DNA from: Neodiprion pinetum
Lineage: Eukaryota; Arthropoda; Insecta; Hymenoptera; Diprionidae
Length of the DNA: 64,000 bases
Reading direction: 5' to 3'
NCBI RefSeq assembly: GCF_021155775.2
Contig: NC_060236.1
Coordinates: 2,719,001 to 2,783,000 of the forward strand
The notes under the pieces were generated by a model. It was given only the letters and a program-made list of their open reading frames with translations. It was not told the origin of the DNA and did not search any database. The position numbers and the translations under genes were made by a program. Positions within the stretch are counted from its first letter, which is position 1. Each line of letters opens with the position of its first letter. Below are positions 1-12,275 of this stretch, one piece after another.

Positions 1-306
1 GTCTGACTTCTAGATGTTTCATCAGATAAAGTTCAAAAAATAATTTCATCAGATAAAGTTTGCTTTTGTAAAGACCAGAACGATATATTGGATTTTAATA
101 AAAATTCGAAATATCATTCTGTTGTCTACAAACCAAACTTTATCTAATAAAAACATTTTTCTTTTATTAGTCTCGTGAAAGAAATTAAAATTCCATATCT
201 ATAACCCAGACTCAAAATTCGTGTTGACCGGTGTAATAAGTTAATGTTGCGTGACTTATAGGGAGTGGAGACGTATTCGATGTGTCGAAAACGAGATGGT
301 GACCAC

Positions 307-1111
307 CTCCGATACAGTTATGCCTTGGAGTTTCCGCATGAGGACCTCGTAGGTGAAGAAGTACATCCCGGCGGCGGGGACGTCGCGAAGAAGAGTGGCG
401 CAGGTCCCGACGTATATATTGCGGATTCCACCCTGCTTCCAAAGTTTCAACCCGCAATCTAGAAACCCGTTGTATTTCTTGTCACTCTCAGTCTTCTCTT
501 TGACGAGGCAGGGTCATGCAAAAAATAAATTTTTATCGATTCTTGCACATCAGACATACGCAGTAAGTATACACATAAATTACGGTACAGAGTACTAGCT
601 ACGCGAGGTAATCGACCATGCAATGTGATAAATGCGCGATTCTGAGTGCAAGTGTTGAATTATTTTTTTGGTATTCAAGATCACACCTGCATTTGAAGCA
701 AGCACTTTATTCGTTCCCCTGGAGCCATGACAAAGGAGGTACACATCCCGCTGAAAGCACCGGCCAGAAACTGCTGAGGGTCAGTTAATTTTTCCTGATC
801 GGGTGTGGCCACGAGCTTCTTGCCCAGACCAAATCCGAAGAAACTAACGGCAAATATAGGCGTGATTGCGACGAGCGGCGCCGTCACACCCTGAATGGGG
901 ATTCAGAATAACTGTCGATGAAATCCTTCCTTAGACGTCCAGTTTGGGTGATTTTTTACTTTGTACAAGCCGAGAGGCCCTTCTTTCATTACGATTTTCT
1001 TCAACGTATCCCAGGTACCAGAATATTCTCCAGGCATTGTTTGCAGACGGACCTTTACCGTGTCCAAAGGGTGTCCGATTATCACCGTGCATGTACCCCC
1101 GAAACCACCGG
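307..1111 (-). CDS. SLC25A20: Mitochondrial carnitine/acylcarnitine carrier, partial (SLC25A20 type)
   Basis: Three internal exons read on the minus strand: 1111-960, 890-687 and 495-307, with GT-AG borders and matching phases (phases 1, 0, 0). The product is a mitochondrial inner-membrane carrier that would exchange acylcarnitines for carnitine for fatty-acid oxidation. The first exon has GGFGG and the carrier signature HPLDTVKVRLQTMP; the second has the second helix pair and the family motif MAPGERIKCLLQ, typical of the carnitine carrier and Drosophila colt; the third has KYNGFLDCG, then LRDVPAAGMYFFTYE. About 181 residues are visible of roughly 300 normally. The start exon should lie above 1111 and was not identified; the third carrier repeat should lie beyond the left edge (a donor follows ITVSE at 307). 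Nothing seen shows it is broken. Family assignment is strong; whether it is the main gene or a paralogue cannot be told. Confidence 0.85.
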
Positions 1112-1854
1112 CTGTGAATTGGAATATCACATATACTTATTAGATACGATAGATTATAGATCTTGGAGCAACATAGTAAGTACATCAGTATATTTTGTAG
1201 CTAAAAGGTGTATCGGTAGAACGTGCTGCGTCAGCATTTCGAATGGAATGTGTACTGACACTTGAGTATACAGATTTGGAATATTTCCATGATTATCAAA
1301 CGCTACATGTCGAAAAAGACAAAAACACATCGGTTAAAACTAGCGCATGACCTACACGGTATAATGATTGAAGTGCGGATATTCAATGTCAGCGTGTAGA
1401 CGTGAAGCTGCGCATTTGAATTTTGTAAACGTTATACTAACGTTGCGTTTCAAGTAGTCTCTGGAATGTTCTGGAAACGACGACCGCGTGCTGGCTATAA
1501 ATAGAACTTTAAAATCTCATACCCTCTATCGATGAATGTGCGCCCGTGCCCGAACGATAATTGGCCGGTGAAAGAATGCATGAAGCATCAAATTCCTAAA
1601 AATACAATACCGAGACTATAGTAATCCTGACAAACTAACTCACGAGCTTCATTATAAGTCAAGCCTGCATATAATATCAATTCAAAAAACATTTATCCAC
1701 CACAAGATCTGCGATGATTATTCGACCTATTGTCACATTATTGTAAATTTATTATCGACAAAAACAAGAAAAGGTGATTCGTACATGCAAAACTTGTGTA
1801 AGTACTCCCTAAAAAAATTTTCATATGCCGGGCCTAAACGTGAAAATAAACCAC

Positions 1855-1951
1855 TTCGGCTCCTACAGATAGGCAACCGGAGTTACAATTTGCGCTCTCA
1901 TTGTCAGAAAGGAAATTGTAACGCTCGGTTGCGTATCTGTAGGCGCCGAAA
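1855..1951. repeat. Short hairpin (inverted repeat, ~36-bp arms)
   Basis: The left arm (1855-1891) and right arm (1913-1951) are complementary with few mismatches; they share CCTACAGATA, GCAACCG and GTTACAATTT in inverted orientation around a ~21-base loop. The size suits a small foldback element or a hairpin RNA precursor; sequence alone does not decide. Confidence 0.7.
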
Positions 1952-3454
1952 TGACTTCCACCACTTCGAAAGCATGGTATGATGGACGGAGCGAATTGCG
2001 TTTTTTTTTTACACTTCTTCGAAATAAAGTAATATAAAGAAGATGTAAAGTACACCAAGCAAAGCGCGATAATAAAAAAAATCAATGCAAATTGGTTGAA
2101 CAATTCCCAACAAATTAGAAATTAGCTCTGCGAGAGAGAAATCACAACAGGAAGTTGTAATATAAGTATAGGCCTATATCGTTTCTCCCACTCTTTCAAC
2201 TTCTGCGTAGGCGACGTAAATCCGTAGGGCAGCACGGCTACCTCGAGGATCACTTCAGATCACTTCGCGACCTATCGTCGGGGCAGTCTGTAATACTGTT
2301 GTTGAGATGAACCCAGAACCATTTGAATTCGACGCAGTAAGAGTGTTCTTTAGCAAGCCGGTGTAAATTCCGGCTTCTAATTCTAACTCCTACAATTTAT
2401 TTCGCCATGTGGAAAATTTGTTTGCCAAAAAATTACCGCCTGATCTTCATTTCTGTGTGGTTCATAAGCTAGCATTTTTTCTTTCTTTTTATTACTCCAA
2501 ACGTGCGAAGAAAATTGGACATCCGGCTCACCCACGTGAGTTACTTTATATTGTAAAACCCTTGCATTCGTAATTAATATTCTACGGACTGGTTGTCAGT
2601 ACAATATTCGAGATATCATGTGAAAATATTCTGTCTTATAAAATTTTGAAATTGTTATCATACTAGAATAATTCTACAAACATTTATCTGCGATCGTTTT
2701 TGACTAAACCACACACGTGCGTAGATTCGAGTTTATAATTGCGAAAAGATGAAAACAACGTTTTATTTAACACGCGCCACGCATTGTGTTGTGCAAAATG
2801 AAAAAAAAAATATATACATATTTTATAATGTCCCAGTACAATGCATGATAAATGTATGTAAATAGATATGATATTTTTATATTATGCGGCGTATTTACCC
2901 AAAAGATATTTTATGGGACTCTCCTCTTGCGACATGATTTCTGTTCCTTAGTCCTATTTCGTAGTGATTCCTGTTTTTTTTTTTTTTTTATTGTCCGAGT
3001 TGCCGACAGATACGTGATATGGACTTGCAAAATAATTTTTCCAACCGTGGGCATTTGTTATAATTAATATTAATAACTCGGTATCTCCTCAATTTCACGT
3101 CAGTGGTTACGTGCGACGTAACGAGCTTTTGCACGAACAATCGGTATGCGATATTAATTTAATGTACAGAATATTCTGAAGATAAAAGATTGAAACGAAC
3201 ACTGCGTATATCACAGAAACAAATGAGAAGAAATTTTGTATGACATGAACGTGTATCGCACATCACATGACTGTCCATGCATGACGCAATAACTCAGTAC
3301 ATGGTATAAATGGAAGATTGAGTTATGAACGGATGCATTGTCTTGTACATTCAATGTCGATACAACCATACATATCGTAAAAAAGGTAAAAAGCGAGTTA
3401 TAAAGGTACTTGAAAGCGAGGGGGAAATAACTCACTGAACTGATGTTTCAATTA

Positions 3455-3840
3455 ATAGGTTTGTGAATTAATTATAATGCGACCGAATTAACGAGAATCA
3501 ACTGAATTACTGCAAATTAACTGAAATAATGTGAATTAACTGAGAAATAACTGAATCATGAGAAATTAATTCAAGTTGATTTGAAAAAGTTTGGATTCGT
3601 ACCGGAATTATCTGTTTATAGAGAGTCAAAAAAAAAATTGAATTCAAATTAAAACGTTGAGTTAAATTAAAAGAAAATCAATATCATCTAACAAGAAATA
3701 AAAAATAATGGATTGAAATTTTTTTTAAAACTCACTTCAATTAGAATGAATTATCAAGAATTATCTAGGGAAAAACTAGAATTCACAAATTGAAATGAAT
3801 TAAGTTGAATTAGAAAGATTTATCTGAATTAGAAAAAAAA
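3455..3840. repeat. Degenerate GAATTAACTGAA-type low-complexity repeat
   Basis: The stretch repeatedly uses words such as gaattaactga, aattaactgaa and tgaattag in loose tandem order, with no constant unit length. It looks like a decayed minisatellite and has no coding frame of note. Confidence 0.6.
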
Positions 3841-4430
3841 TTATCTTCACCCTCCCTTATGAATAGTTTCGGCGATAGACGACTGAACCTTGACATGTAC
3901 ATCCTATTTCCAGTATTCCTTTTGCAGGAAAAATGAGGAAAAAAATTATTATTACTAATAAATAAAACTTAGGCATGTAACCGTACATGCCTATTTTAAG
4001 GTTATGGACTCGTCCCCTCCTCCAACCTCAATGATTCTACCTGTAAATGACGTTACTTGGTGGGGTGCACTAGTGTAAAATAGGTGTTTTTGGTCCTCCA
4101 ATGGGAAACTGGAGATTAGATATTCTGTAATGGAGAGTATAGAGAGTGTCTAATCTCCATTTTCCCATCGAAGAATCAAAAACACCTATTTTACACTAGC
4201 GCACCCTACCGGGTACCGTCATTTATAGGTAGAATCATTGAGGTTGGAGGCGGGGACGAGTCCATAACCTTAAAATAGGCATGTACGGTTACATGCCCAA
4301 GTTTTATTTATGAAGAATAATAAAATTTTCCCTAGTTTGTCTTGTGCAAAGGAATACTGGAAAAAGGATGAACATTCCATGGTCCGGTTGTTTCCATCGC
4401 CGAAACTGTTTACAGGGGAGGATCGTGCCC
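3840..4430. mobile_element. ~590-bp imperfect palindrome (foldback/MITE-like)
   Basis: Two arms of about 290 bp are inverted copies of each other, centred near 4135. Matching segments, outside in: AGTTTCGGCGAT / ATCGCCGAAACT, CCAGTATTCCTTT / AAAGGAATACTGG, AGGCATGTA..CCGTACATGCC / GGCATGTACGGTTACATGCC, GGTTATGGACTCGTCCCC / GGGGACGAGTCCATAACC, CACCTATTTTACACTAG / its inverse, GGAGATTAGA / TCTAATCTCC. The arms differ by scattered substitutions and small indels. No transposase frame is present, so a non-autonomous foldback element is the best reading. Target-site duplication was not resolved. Confidence 0.8.
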
Positions 4431-4750
4431 GTGGAGACTTGTACAGAATGCCAAGATCTACAACACATCAAAAATCCAGACGCATTCACTAAAACCCAAT
4501 TCCCGTAAGATTGTTTCGTTATTCTTTGTTTGCAGTTCTAAACGTCCGCTCCGTAAATCGTTAATATTATCAATTTGCTTTAAATCACACGATTCGCATG
4601 ACATTCCGAGATGTGTGTTGACGAAATTCAATCTACTATAACCGGAACGAAGAAACAACACCGTGGAGGAATAATTTCGATAAGGGTATATAATCAAGGC
4701 GGCGGCAACGTGGTAATATAATCTCAAAAATGTCGTCCGGTCTCTGAGAA

Positions 4751-5617
4751 TCGGTGTGGTCGAGGCAGCTTCGATTTTGTTTACATAATTTTATCTCCAA
4801 GCTCGAATTGCCGACGGACGTGTCCCGACAAGACCAACAGGGAGGAGTAGCGAGGAGGCTGGCACGGGGCTCAAGGACAAACCGAAACGAGTTCGGGGAT
4901 CCGAAAAGAGCCGAAGACGCTCATCCACCCTCTCTTTCTCTGTACCTTGCTTACGATTTACGATCCAGCCAACTCAGCAGCAAGTAGCTAAAGTTGTGCT
5001 CGGCGATCCGCCGGAGAGTCTCGCAGTGCGAGTTAACCGTGCAAAGAGATTGCGGTTGCAGCCAGAGGGGCGGAAGATAGAAGGAGATTTGCCGATTTGT
5101 TCAAAAGAAGCGAAAGATAGAAAGTGAGAAAGTGCAGAATTGGACAGGGTCTCGTCTCGTTTCGTCGACGGATAGTTTGAGCGATCAGAGGAGACTCGAA
5201 GGGTAATGAAAAAAAAGAATTACGTCAGTTGGCCGAGACTCGTTTAGTTTTCGACAAAGAGGCGAGAGGGGGGGGTCATGTGTGGAAGGATGAAGATGTA
5301 AACAAACCACTTCGGTCGGAATTATGAAACTCGAGAGTACATAACGGCGTGACAACGTGAAATAGATCCTGAAGTTCGTTGGGAACGCGGTGACAATAGA
5401 TTGTCGATATAAATAACAATAACAATTGACGGTGAGGACGTGTGCAGGACAGTCTGAAGTTGGGCACGAGATGAGCGGGTTTCTTGTCATTTACGCGTCT
5501 CAAACTCTCATAGTCGCCGATCTTGTTTACAGACTGAAACCGTGATGAGGAGGTAAATTATAGTCCCGAGGGATTTTCTTGTCAGTCTTGATCGGAAGAT
5601 AATTGTTGTTGGAGAAT
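4751..5617 (+). promoter_or_regulatory. Putative promoter / 5' leader of the MYND gene
   Basis: The ~870 bases before the first coding ATG are more GC-rich and purine-rich than the AT-rich DNA upstream, as expected for a 5' untranslated exon. No clear TATA box was placed. Small open frames here (for example 4754-4987) have no recognisable domain and are probably leader or shadow frames. Extent is inferred. Confidence 0.35.
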
Positions 5618-8600
5618 ATGAAAAAATCTTCGAAGCATTGCCCACCTTTCGACAATGTTCTTCTGAAGCGGTGGTTGCTACATGTTGGACCTGTCCGTCG
5701 GAAAATACTGCTGGTCAAGGTATATTGTAACTATTTACTATTTTGATAAATTTTAACGTCGATAAATTTTAACGTCGTCGTTTTTCGCACATTCGGCGTT
5801 ACTTCGATCGATTTGTGCCTGATATTGTACGGATGCAATGCTAGGTTTGGGGGGTCGTTTCGATCAAATAAGCATATCGTATTGAAGTTAGTAACTTATC
5901 GTAACGATTCATGCCCAGGAAAAACCTTTTTGGAATCGCCTGAAATTTAATTAACCGTAATAACACAACACAATCATATCTCGAAATCATAGTTAGTCGA
6001 TAAACTTTGTGGCATAAAGCTTACGGTTTTATAGAGGTTACATGAAAAATATCCCAACTCTACTGGATTGCCCGTAGTCGGTTTCGACATTTACGTGTAC
6101 TTTTCCAAATATCGAAGTCTACGTACCTTAAACGCGGAAATGGGCTTATCAGCCCCATTCTAGTTAAGCCTATCTTCGCGTTTGAGATACGCGGACTTCG
6201 ATATTTCGAGATGTTGAAGAGTTTGAGATAGGTAGTCTTTATAAATCACGGTATCACTCTTTATAGTTTGTTGAATTATTCATTTTCTTCTGTTTTTTTC
6301 ATACATCACTTTACATTTCCGGTATTACATCTCATCCGACTAACTCGCCCGTTTTCTCGCTCTCTTTATATACTTTCTTTTCTTGGTACCTTCTATATCT
6401 TTTTACTCACTTATTCCAGATCGTTCTTCCCTATCTTACCTACTGTTGGCTTGCCTCTCTTACAGATAACAAGTTAATATTGCATTTCTCAATAGGAGAC
6501 ATTTACGACAACGAAGAAATCGACCAGAGTACCCCCCCTTAAGGGGTAACACCAATCTAACGGCCGAAAAAGACCTAACTTTGACAATTTATTTTGGGAG
6601 TATGGAAAAAAGAGGAGGATTTCTCTCAGTGTGTTTATTTAACAAATATTGAAGCATGAAAAAATAAAATTTTGTTTATCATCTTGATGAAAATTGGCGG
6701 CGACAGAGCAAATTTTTTAAATCACCTCTTTTTTAAAACTCTTATCACCGGAGAACGGATTTCCCGTAAAGTATAAGACCTTGAACTGAAAACCAAAAAA
6801 TGTTCTAATCTATCTATATACTATTGTCTATGGAACTACATGGGGATTTTTTTTTCTTTTTAATCAAAGTTTGTAGAATTGGTGAACTTTTGAAAAAAAT
6901 GAACGACTCTTGGACAAAAAATAATCAGTAAATTGTTGATAAAAAATAAAAGCTTACATCAGATTAAATAAATAAAAAAAAAAAATGGCTGGGCACTTCC
7001 ATAGAAATTTTAATTGTGCAGCTACTGTCAAAATTTCAAGTCGATCCATTTAACGGTGTACAGGTAATCTGTTCAAATTTGAAAAAAAGTGGTATAGAGA
7101 AAAATGCGTTTCAAGTTTTACGAGCATTCAACGCGCGCTCGGAGGCACTGTGGCAAAATCGAGAATTGAACCTTTCGAAATTTTTTTCAACACATTACCA
7201 GCTGGATATTGGTTTTATAACCTTCATATATTGTTTAATAAGTCAAAACAACAACGAAAACAACAACAAACAAAACATCAACAACAATTTTCCAAAATCC
7301 TAGAGTGGGGTTATCCCTTAAAGACATATTAATGCTTTTCGAAAATGCGAAATCTTCGATGAGATTAGAAATACCATTAAAATGCGCTGCCAACTAATGG
7401 TAATTTTGGTATCGCTGTTTAACAACTTATTATTTCAGCCAACTTAAAATTGTCCGTAAAAAATCTCTGTACACAGTCAAATAATGTCTCGTCAACATTA
7501 TTACATTACAGAATTAACTTCATGCGAGAAGGTTTTACATCGACGAAACTACAATATATAGTTGCGCGCAGATAATGTTACGATTACGAGGTCGTTGAAT
7601 GTGAAAATCCGGTCTTTGACACGAGGGTGAAGATAAAGTAATTGTCAAAAAAAAAAGAATAAAAACTGAATAATAATAAATAGTTGTGAAAAATTCAATT
7701 AATCAAGACTGAAGAAAATGTAACTGAAAAAAGAATTTCGCCGTTCGACAAAATATATCGTTTTGCGGTTGGCGAGGGAAATATATTTTTTTTTTACCGC
7801 GAACAATTTAACGGTCTTTTGTCGGGTAGACCGATTTACACTACAAGTGAGACATTCGTCTTACGCAAAAAGTGCGCATTTAGTGAGACACGGAAAATTT
7901 TATGGAAATTATCGGTTTACAATCAGTGCGCGTTTTCCTCTATGGTTAGATTCGTCATCACATCTAGCGGAACTCTGCTAACAGGATGTAGTAATAGGCA
8001 CCCATACAATAGAGATATAACTATGTAAGTTTGCTGCCGCCGCATGTGGTTCAGCAAAACTCAATTAATAATCACTGACGAGTGCGAAGAATTTTTGAAC
8101 TCTTATTTTATCGCTTCTTCCCTCCCCCCCCCCCCCCCCTCCCTTTACCCCTTCATTTCCGTTGCTGAGAATTCAGTGTAGCTAGAATGAATTATTACAA
8201 CGCATTTATTTTGCTACGCTAGGGCATTTCTAGAACTTCACATTACCCGGCCTGCGAAACGTTTGAAATACGAATCCGCGACGAAGCTTATATTATGTTT
8301 GACTCAACTCGTTTCGGTGACATTATAACGCGATAAAGGACGAATTTACTATTGCGATTTCGTAGAATCCGCGTGCTATTTCTTTATCTCTTTGCGTCGT
8401 ATCAAAATTTAGTGGGGTAGTTTTTTTCGGGATTGCACGTAGAATGAGGCTGTTAAGCCATTTTTCGATTTTAAGATACGTGGACTCTGATATTTGGAGA
8501 TATATACGTCAGCGTCGAAATCGACCTGGGCACCCCCTTAATAAACATTTAGACATCATTGTCTTCATTTTTCTATTTGTTTCGTTTTTTACAGTTTAAG

Positions 8601-11600
8601 GACCATCTAGTTAATCTCGGACTCAGACATTCGGCAGTGCGTAAAGGCCTCTTGCAGTTGTCTTCCTCTCCTGTTGTCTGCTTAAAACGAGTCGCGACGA
8701 CTGTACAGGTACAATTATACGGGATAAATAATTTTTTTTTCTCAAAGAAACGATGATGGAGATATTGATCTTTTCATTATTTTCACCTTTTTTTTTCACT
8801 TATTAATCGACGATAGTCACATTATGAGCCAGGATACACGCATAGAATAGCCAATAGTTGCCAGAATCTCGAATTTAATTTCGTGGGTAATAATTATTCA
8901 AATGAAGACGCCTTCTGAAGATTATATTCAGCCATCCGTAGTTGACACTCTTGCACTTTATTCATGAGGAGACACAGTGCTCAGGTTACACAGCTATCTG
9001 TGGACGTCAAGTCGTCGTTTCGTAGAATCCCAACTGATGTAGTTAGTTGTTTTATTTTATACAATTTCGAATAGTAATCTTGAGGTCTCAACAATCTACA
9101 ATACCCGAATCCTGAAATTATGATTAATTGTTACATTATTTCTAAACGCACATTTTCCATTATTCACTACAAAAATTTGTTTTTTTTCTAAATTACAGAG
9201 ATCCAAGAAGTGTGATGATAATTTCCATCTCAGTTTAGTTTTCAAAGAAAGTGAACAACCGTTTGATACGAACAATAATGGGAAAAATGTGGGCTCCATG
9301 AACGCTGACTTCCATTTTTCATTTTCAATGAACCGGTCGAGTTCTTTGGCAGCTCTTACAATGAAAGAAAGCCACGTGACAAAACCTTCGGCTCATTCGA
9401 GCAATGAGCCCAGCACATCCAGTTTGGACAAAAATAAAAACAAGAATCAAGTGATTGCTGATAAATTTTCAAGGAAGATCAGATCTAGCAGCCCGTCAAG
9501 ACGAAAAAGTGGTTCTAAAACAAAAAAACGGGTCCGGGAAGAAAATCCTAATGGTATAACATGGCGACTAATTCCTATAGATAGTGATTGGCGTCCAAAG
9601 CCTTCAAACGATGATGTTCTACTTCGTCAGCAGCAAATGAAACGGAAGATAAAGATTAACAGAAAGTTTAAGGAACTTTTCGGTGAAGATAGCGATGTTA
9701 ACGAATATGGCATCTGTCCTGCAACTCATAGTCAATCAAAGTGTAGGCAATCCAGTTCTTCTAGAACCTCGGATTCTAAACTTGGTTGGGAATCGCCGAT
9801 TTTTGTTTGCTCGAGGAAAAAACTAAAACCACACCATGATCACGGCAGTGATAAAGCAAGTGTTCCGTGTCAAAGGACTTGTAGAACATCGTCAAGATCG
9901 GGTTTTGATAGTCCTACCCAATCTAAGGCTCTTAGAGACTCTGCACAAAAGCAAATTTTGCAGCTGCAGAGCACCTCCGATTCTTCTCTATTTCCAGATT
10001 ATCGTAATGTTTCAACCCCAGCACTTCCGATATCGTGCACTGACACTTATGATCGGGAAAATACTGCTAAGTTTCAGAGTATTGCTGAAAATCAGTGTAA
10101 GCCTGCTACACCTTTCGACAATGGTTTATATGAAAACATATCGACTGTGGGCAATCCACCAATTTTAGACACTGCCTTATTGGCAAAACTGCAGACTGAC
10201 GATGGAAGAAGTGACAGCATATTGGACTCACGGTACGTTGAGATGTACATGATGGTTTCAATCAAGCTAATTGGAAAATCAACTGTACTGCACTTACGCC
10301 TAGTTTAGAAAAAAAAGCAGATATAGTTCAGTGCAATATTTAGCTTCTGGTGAACTTACCAAGATTTACTTACCCATCATTTTTTTCGGGAATCAGGTTT
10401 AGCAAAATGAGTTTCGAACGAAGCTTTATTCATTGAAATTTCGGGTATATATTTTGTGGGTGAAATATCTTCACTTTGGAAGATTTTCCGTATTTTTTTT
10501 TGTTTTTTTTATGGAACATCAGTTTTGACTTATGTTTTTTTTAACTGTTCAGGATAAGTTTTATTTAATAATTAATTTTGGAGTAACTGAGCTGAAATAG
10601 GGATACAAATGAGTGTAGAAATAGAGAAGAGGAACCCCTTTCAACTTATTTGTAAAAGTTAGGGCTTTTCCATAGTGATTTCTCTATGTCTTTGAAAATC
10701 CACTGCAAAGAGTCCTTTTAAAAATTATCTTCCTAATTATTAACCTAGGATTAACAGATTATATTTTGTGATAACGTAAAATAATAATAATAATTTGTTC
10801 AAATATGTACACCTTGCAAAAATTCCGTAATTATAAGACATATGTCTTTCTTATTTTAATAGGCATTAAGAGTTTAGAGAAATAAGTTTCAATACGAATA
10901 ATTTAGACGTTGATTTAAAAGTAATGATTGCTCTCAAAATCTAGAGCTCATTGAAACTGATTTTGAACTACGTTTCATTGACTACAGGTTAACCTTAGAC
11001 AGCATCAATTCATCTTCTCAACCTTCTGCTACCTTTGAAACTACATCTTCGCAACACGAAAAGAGCTCAGCTGTTGAACATGACATAAAGAAAAGGCAGC
11101 TAGTTGAAGCGGATTCCGTTAATGGAACAACAGCAATGGAAACACAAAACTTTATTGAAACTGATTCCACAGAAGCTGTCTCGGAAGTCGAAATTATGGT
11201 TGAAAAAATAAGGAAACCTCGAAAGATATCCGATCATTCATTATCGGATCGCACAAGTTTCTGTGTATCAAATTCATCTGATAGGAAATTTTCGCCCTAT
11301 TCAGATTGCAGACAGATTACCGACAATTTGCAAAAGGAACCGGACTCGTTGAATGATTCAACGTGTTGTCCACTTGTTACTCAAGAATTCGATCATAACC
11401 CATCATCAACAACTGATATTAAACCAAATATATATGAGTTAGACATGTCGTCTTGTGCGACCAACAGACTTCTAGGAGCTTTGGATAAAATATTTTTGAC
11501 TCTCCTTTGTAGGCGTAGAGTTCGCGAGCGACAGCTGGGAGCTAAAAAGCTCGCCATAAAAAAAAATCAGCAAGAAGAAATTCTGATGGCTCAGCACGAA

Positions 11601-12275
11601 CTTGAAGCGAAATTTATTACATTTAGGATGGAAATTCGCTATCTATTCAAAAGACTGTTCACCAAAGATCAGGTAATCAATTTTATTGCTCAAGGTCTTG
11701 ATCACAGAACGCCAAATGAAACTAAACGCTTTACGAAAAAAGAAATAGAAATAGCAATTATGGAAGCAGACACACCAATTTCACTGCTTAAAACGGAAAC
11801 TGAATCCAGTATGTTGCCAAGTGAGCCAACTGAACCAACTGAACTAACAGAGGCTATCAGTGAACCTAGGAGGGTGATCGGCACCATAGATTTGACGGAT
11901 GAAGGTTCAAGCCAAGACAATGACATTGGTATGCGACTATGTGACAGAAGCACACACCCTCTTGGCTCAAAAAATAACGATTCAAAATCGGGTGGCGTCA
12001 CGAATGTCGGTAGTGGGAATGATCACAATGGCAACGAAATTTGCCCTACATTACCGAGTATTGCAGAAGTAATTACCATTTCTACAGAACAATTTGAGAC
12101 GATACGAGAGGAGATTGTGTATCCTTGTAATCTGTGCCGTGCGCGTACCAGTCGGGTTGCTTGTGCCAGATGCGTACAAGCATATTATTGTTCAAAAAAC
12201 TGTCAGGAATTACACTGGGTTCAGGCACATTACACAAAATGTGTGCCGTATCGAGGAGTAATTTCTGACAAGTGA
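5618..12275 (+). CDS. MYND-type zinc-finger protein, uncharacterised, 845 aa
   Basis: Four exons join in frame: 5618-5719, 8595-8708, 9199-10232 and 10988-12275 (phases 0, 0, 2). The ATG at 5618 gives a basic start (MKKSSKHCPPFDNVLLKRW). The middle is Ser/Thr- and Lys/Arg-rich, with a candidate nuclear localisation run (SGSKTKKRVREE) and a more ordered block around ITWRLIPIDSDWRPKP. Exon 4 has a charged, probably helical segment (about 11510-11690) and a SEPTEPTELTE stretch. The last ~50 residues form a MYND zinc finger: Cys 797, 800, 809, 812, 818 and 822, His 826 and 831, Cys 835, with the typical YCSKNCQELHW core. MYND fingers bind proline-rich partners, often in transcriptional regulators. 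I do not recognise the protein as a named family. The frame is open throughout, so it is probably functional; exon 2 rests on open frame and splice sites alone. Confidence 0.8.
6107..6206. repeat. Hairpin repeat in MYND intron 1
   Basis: Arms 6107-6136 and 6177-6206 pair over ~30 bases (AAATATCGAAGTC / GACTTCGATATTT, TTAAACGCG / CGCGTTTGA), and the pairing continues inward through TGGGCTTA / TAAGCCTA. A related half-copy lies at about 8437-8530 in the same intron, so this is a dispersed repeat family and not a unique hairpin. Confidence 0.65.
6543..7317. mobile_element. TTAA-flanked terminal-inverted-repeat element (~775 bp)
   Basis: TTAA stands on both sides (6539-6542 and 7318-7321). The termini are inverted repeats, GGGGTAACACCAATCTA at the left and, reverse-complemented, GGGATAACCCCACTCTA at the right (14 of 17 match). 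TTAA target sites are typical of piggyBac- and Kolobok-type transposons. The interior has no transposase; its longest open frame is ~95 residues and featureless. It is therefore a non-autonomous copy in MYND intron 1. Confidence 0.65.
8437..8541. repeat. Partial second copy of the 6.1-kb hairpin repeat
   Basis: The segment with GTTAAGCCATTTTTCG, TTAAGATACGTGGACTC and TGATATTTGG resembles the hairpin near 6107-6206, and the end TCGAAATCGACCTGGGCACC resembles 6519-6538. The matching second arm was not found. Confidence 0.5.

Larger units (their letters stand above)
1112..4750. other. Non-coding stretch between carrier gene and MYND gene
   Basis: No coding exon could be supported. It should contain the 5' exon and promoter of the minus-strand carrier gene, which I could not place. 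It holds a ~100-bp hairpin (1855-1951), a low-complexity tract of degenerate GAATTAACTGAA-like units (about 3455-3840) and a large imperfect palindrome (about 3840-4430). Small open frames here have no recognisable domains. Confidence 0.6.
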
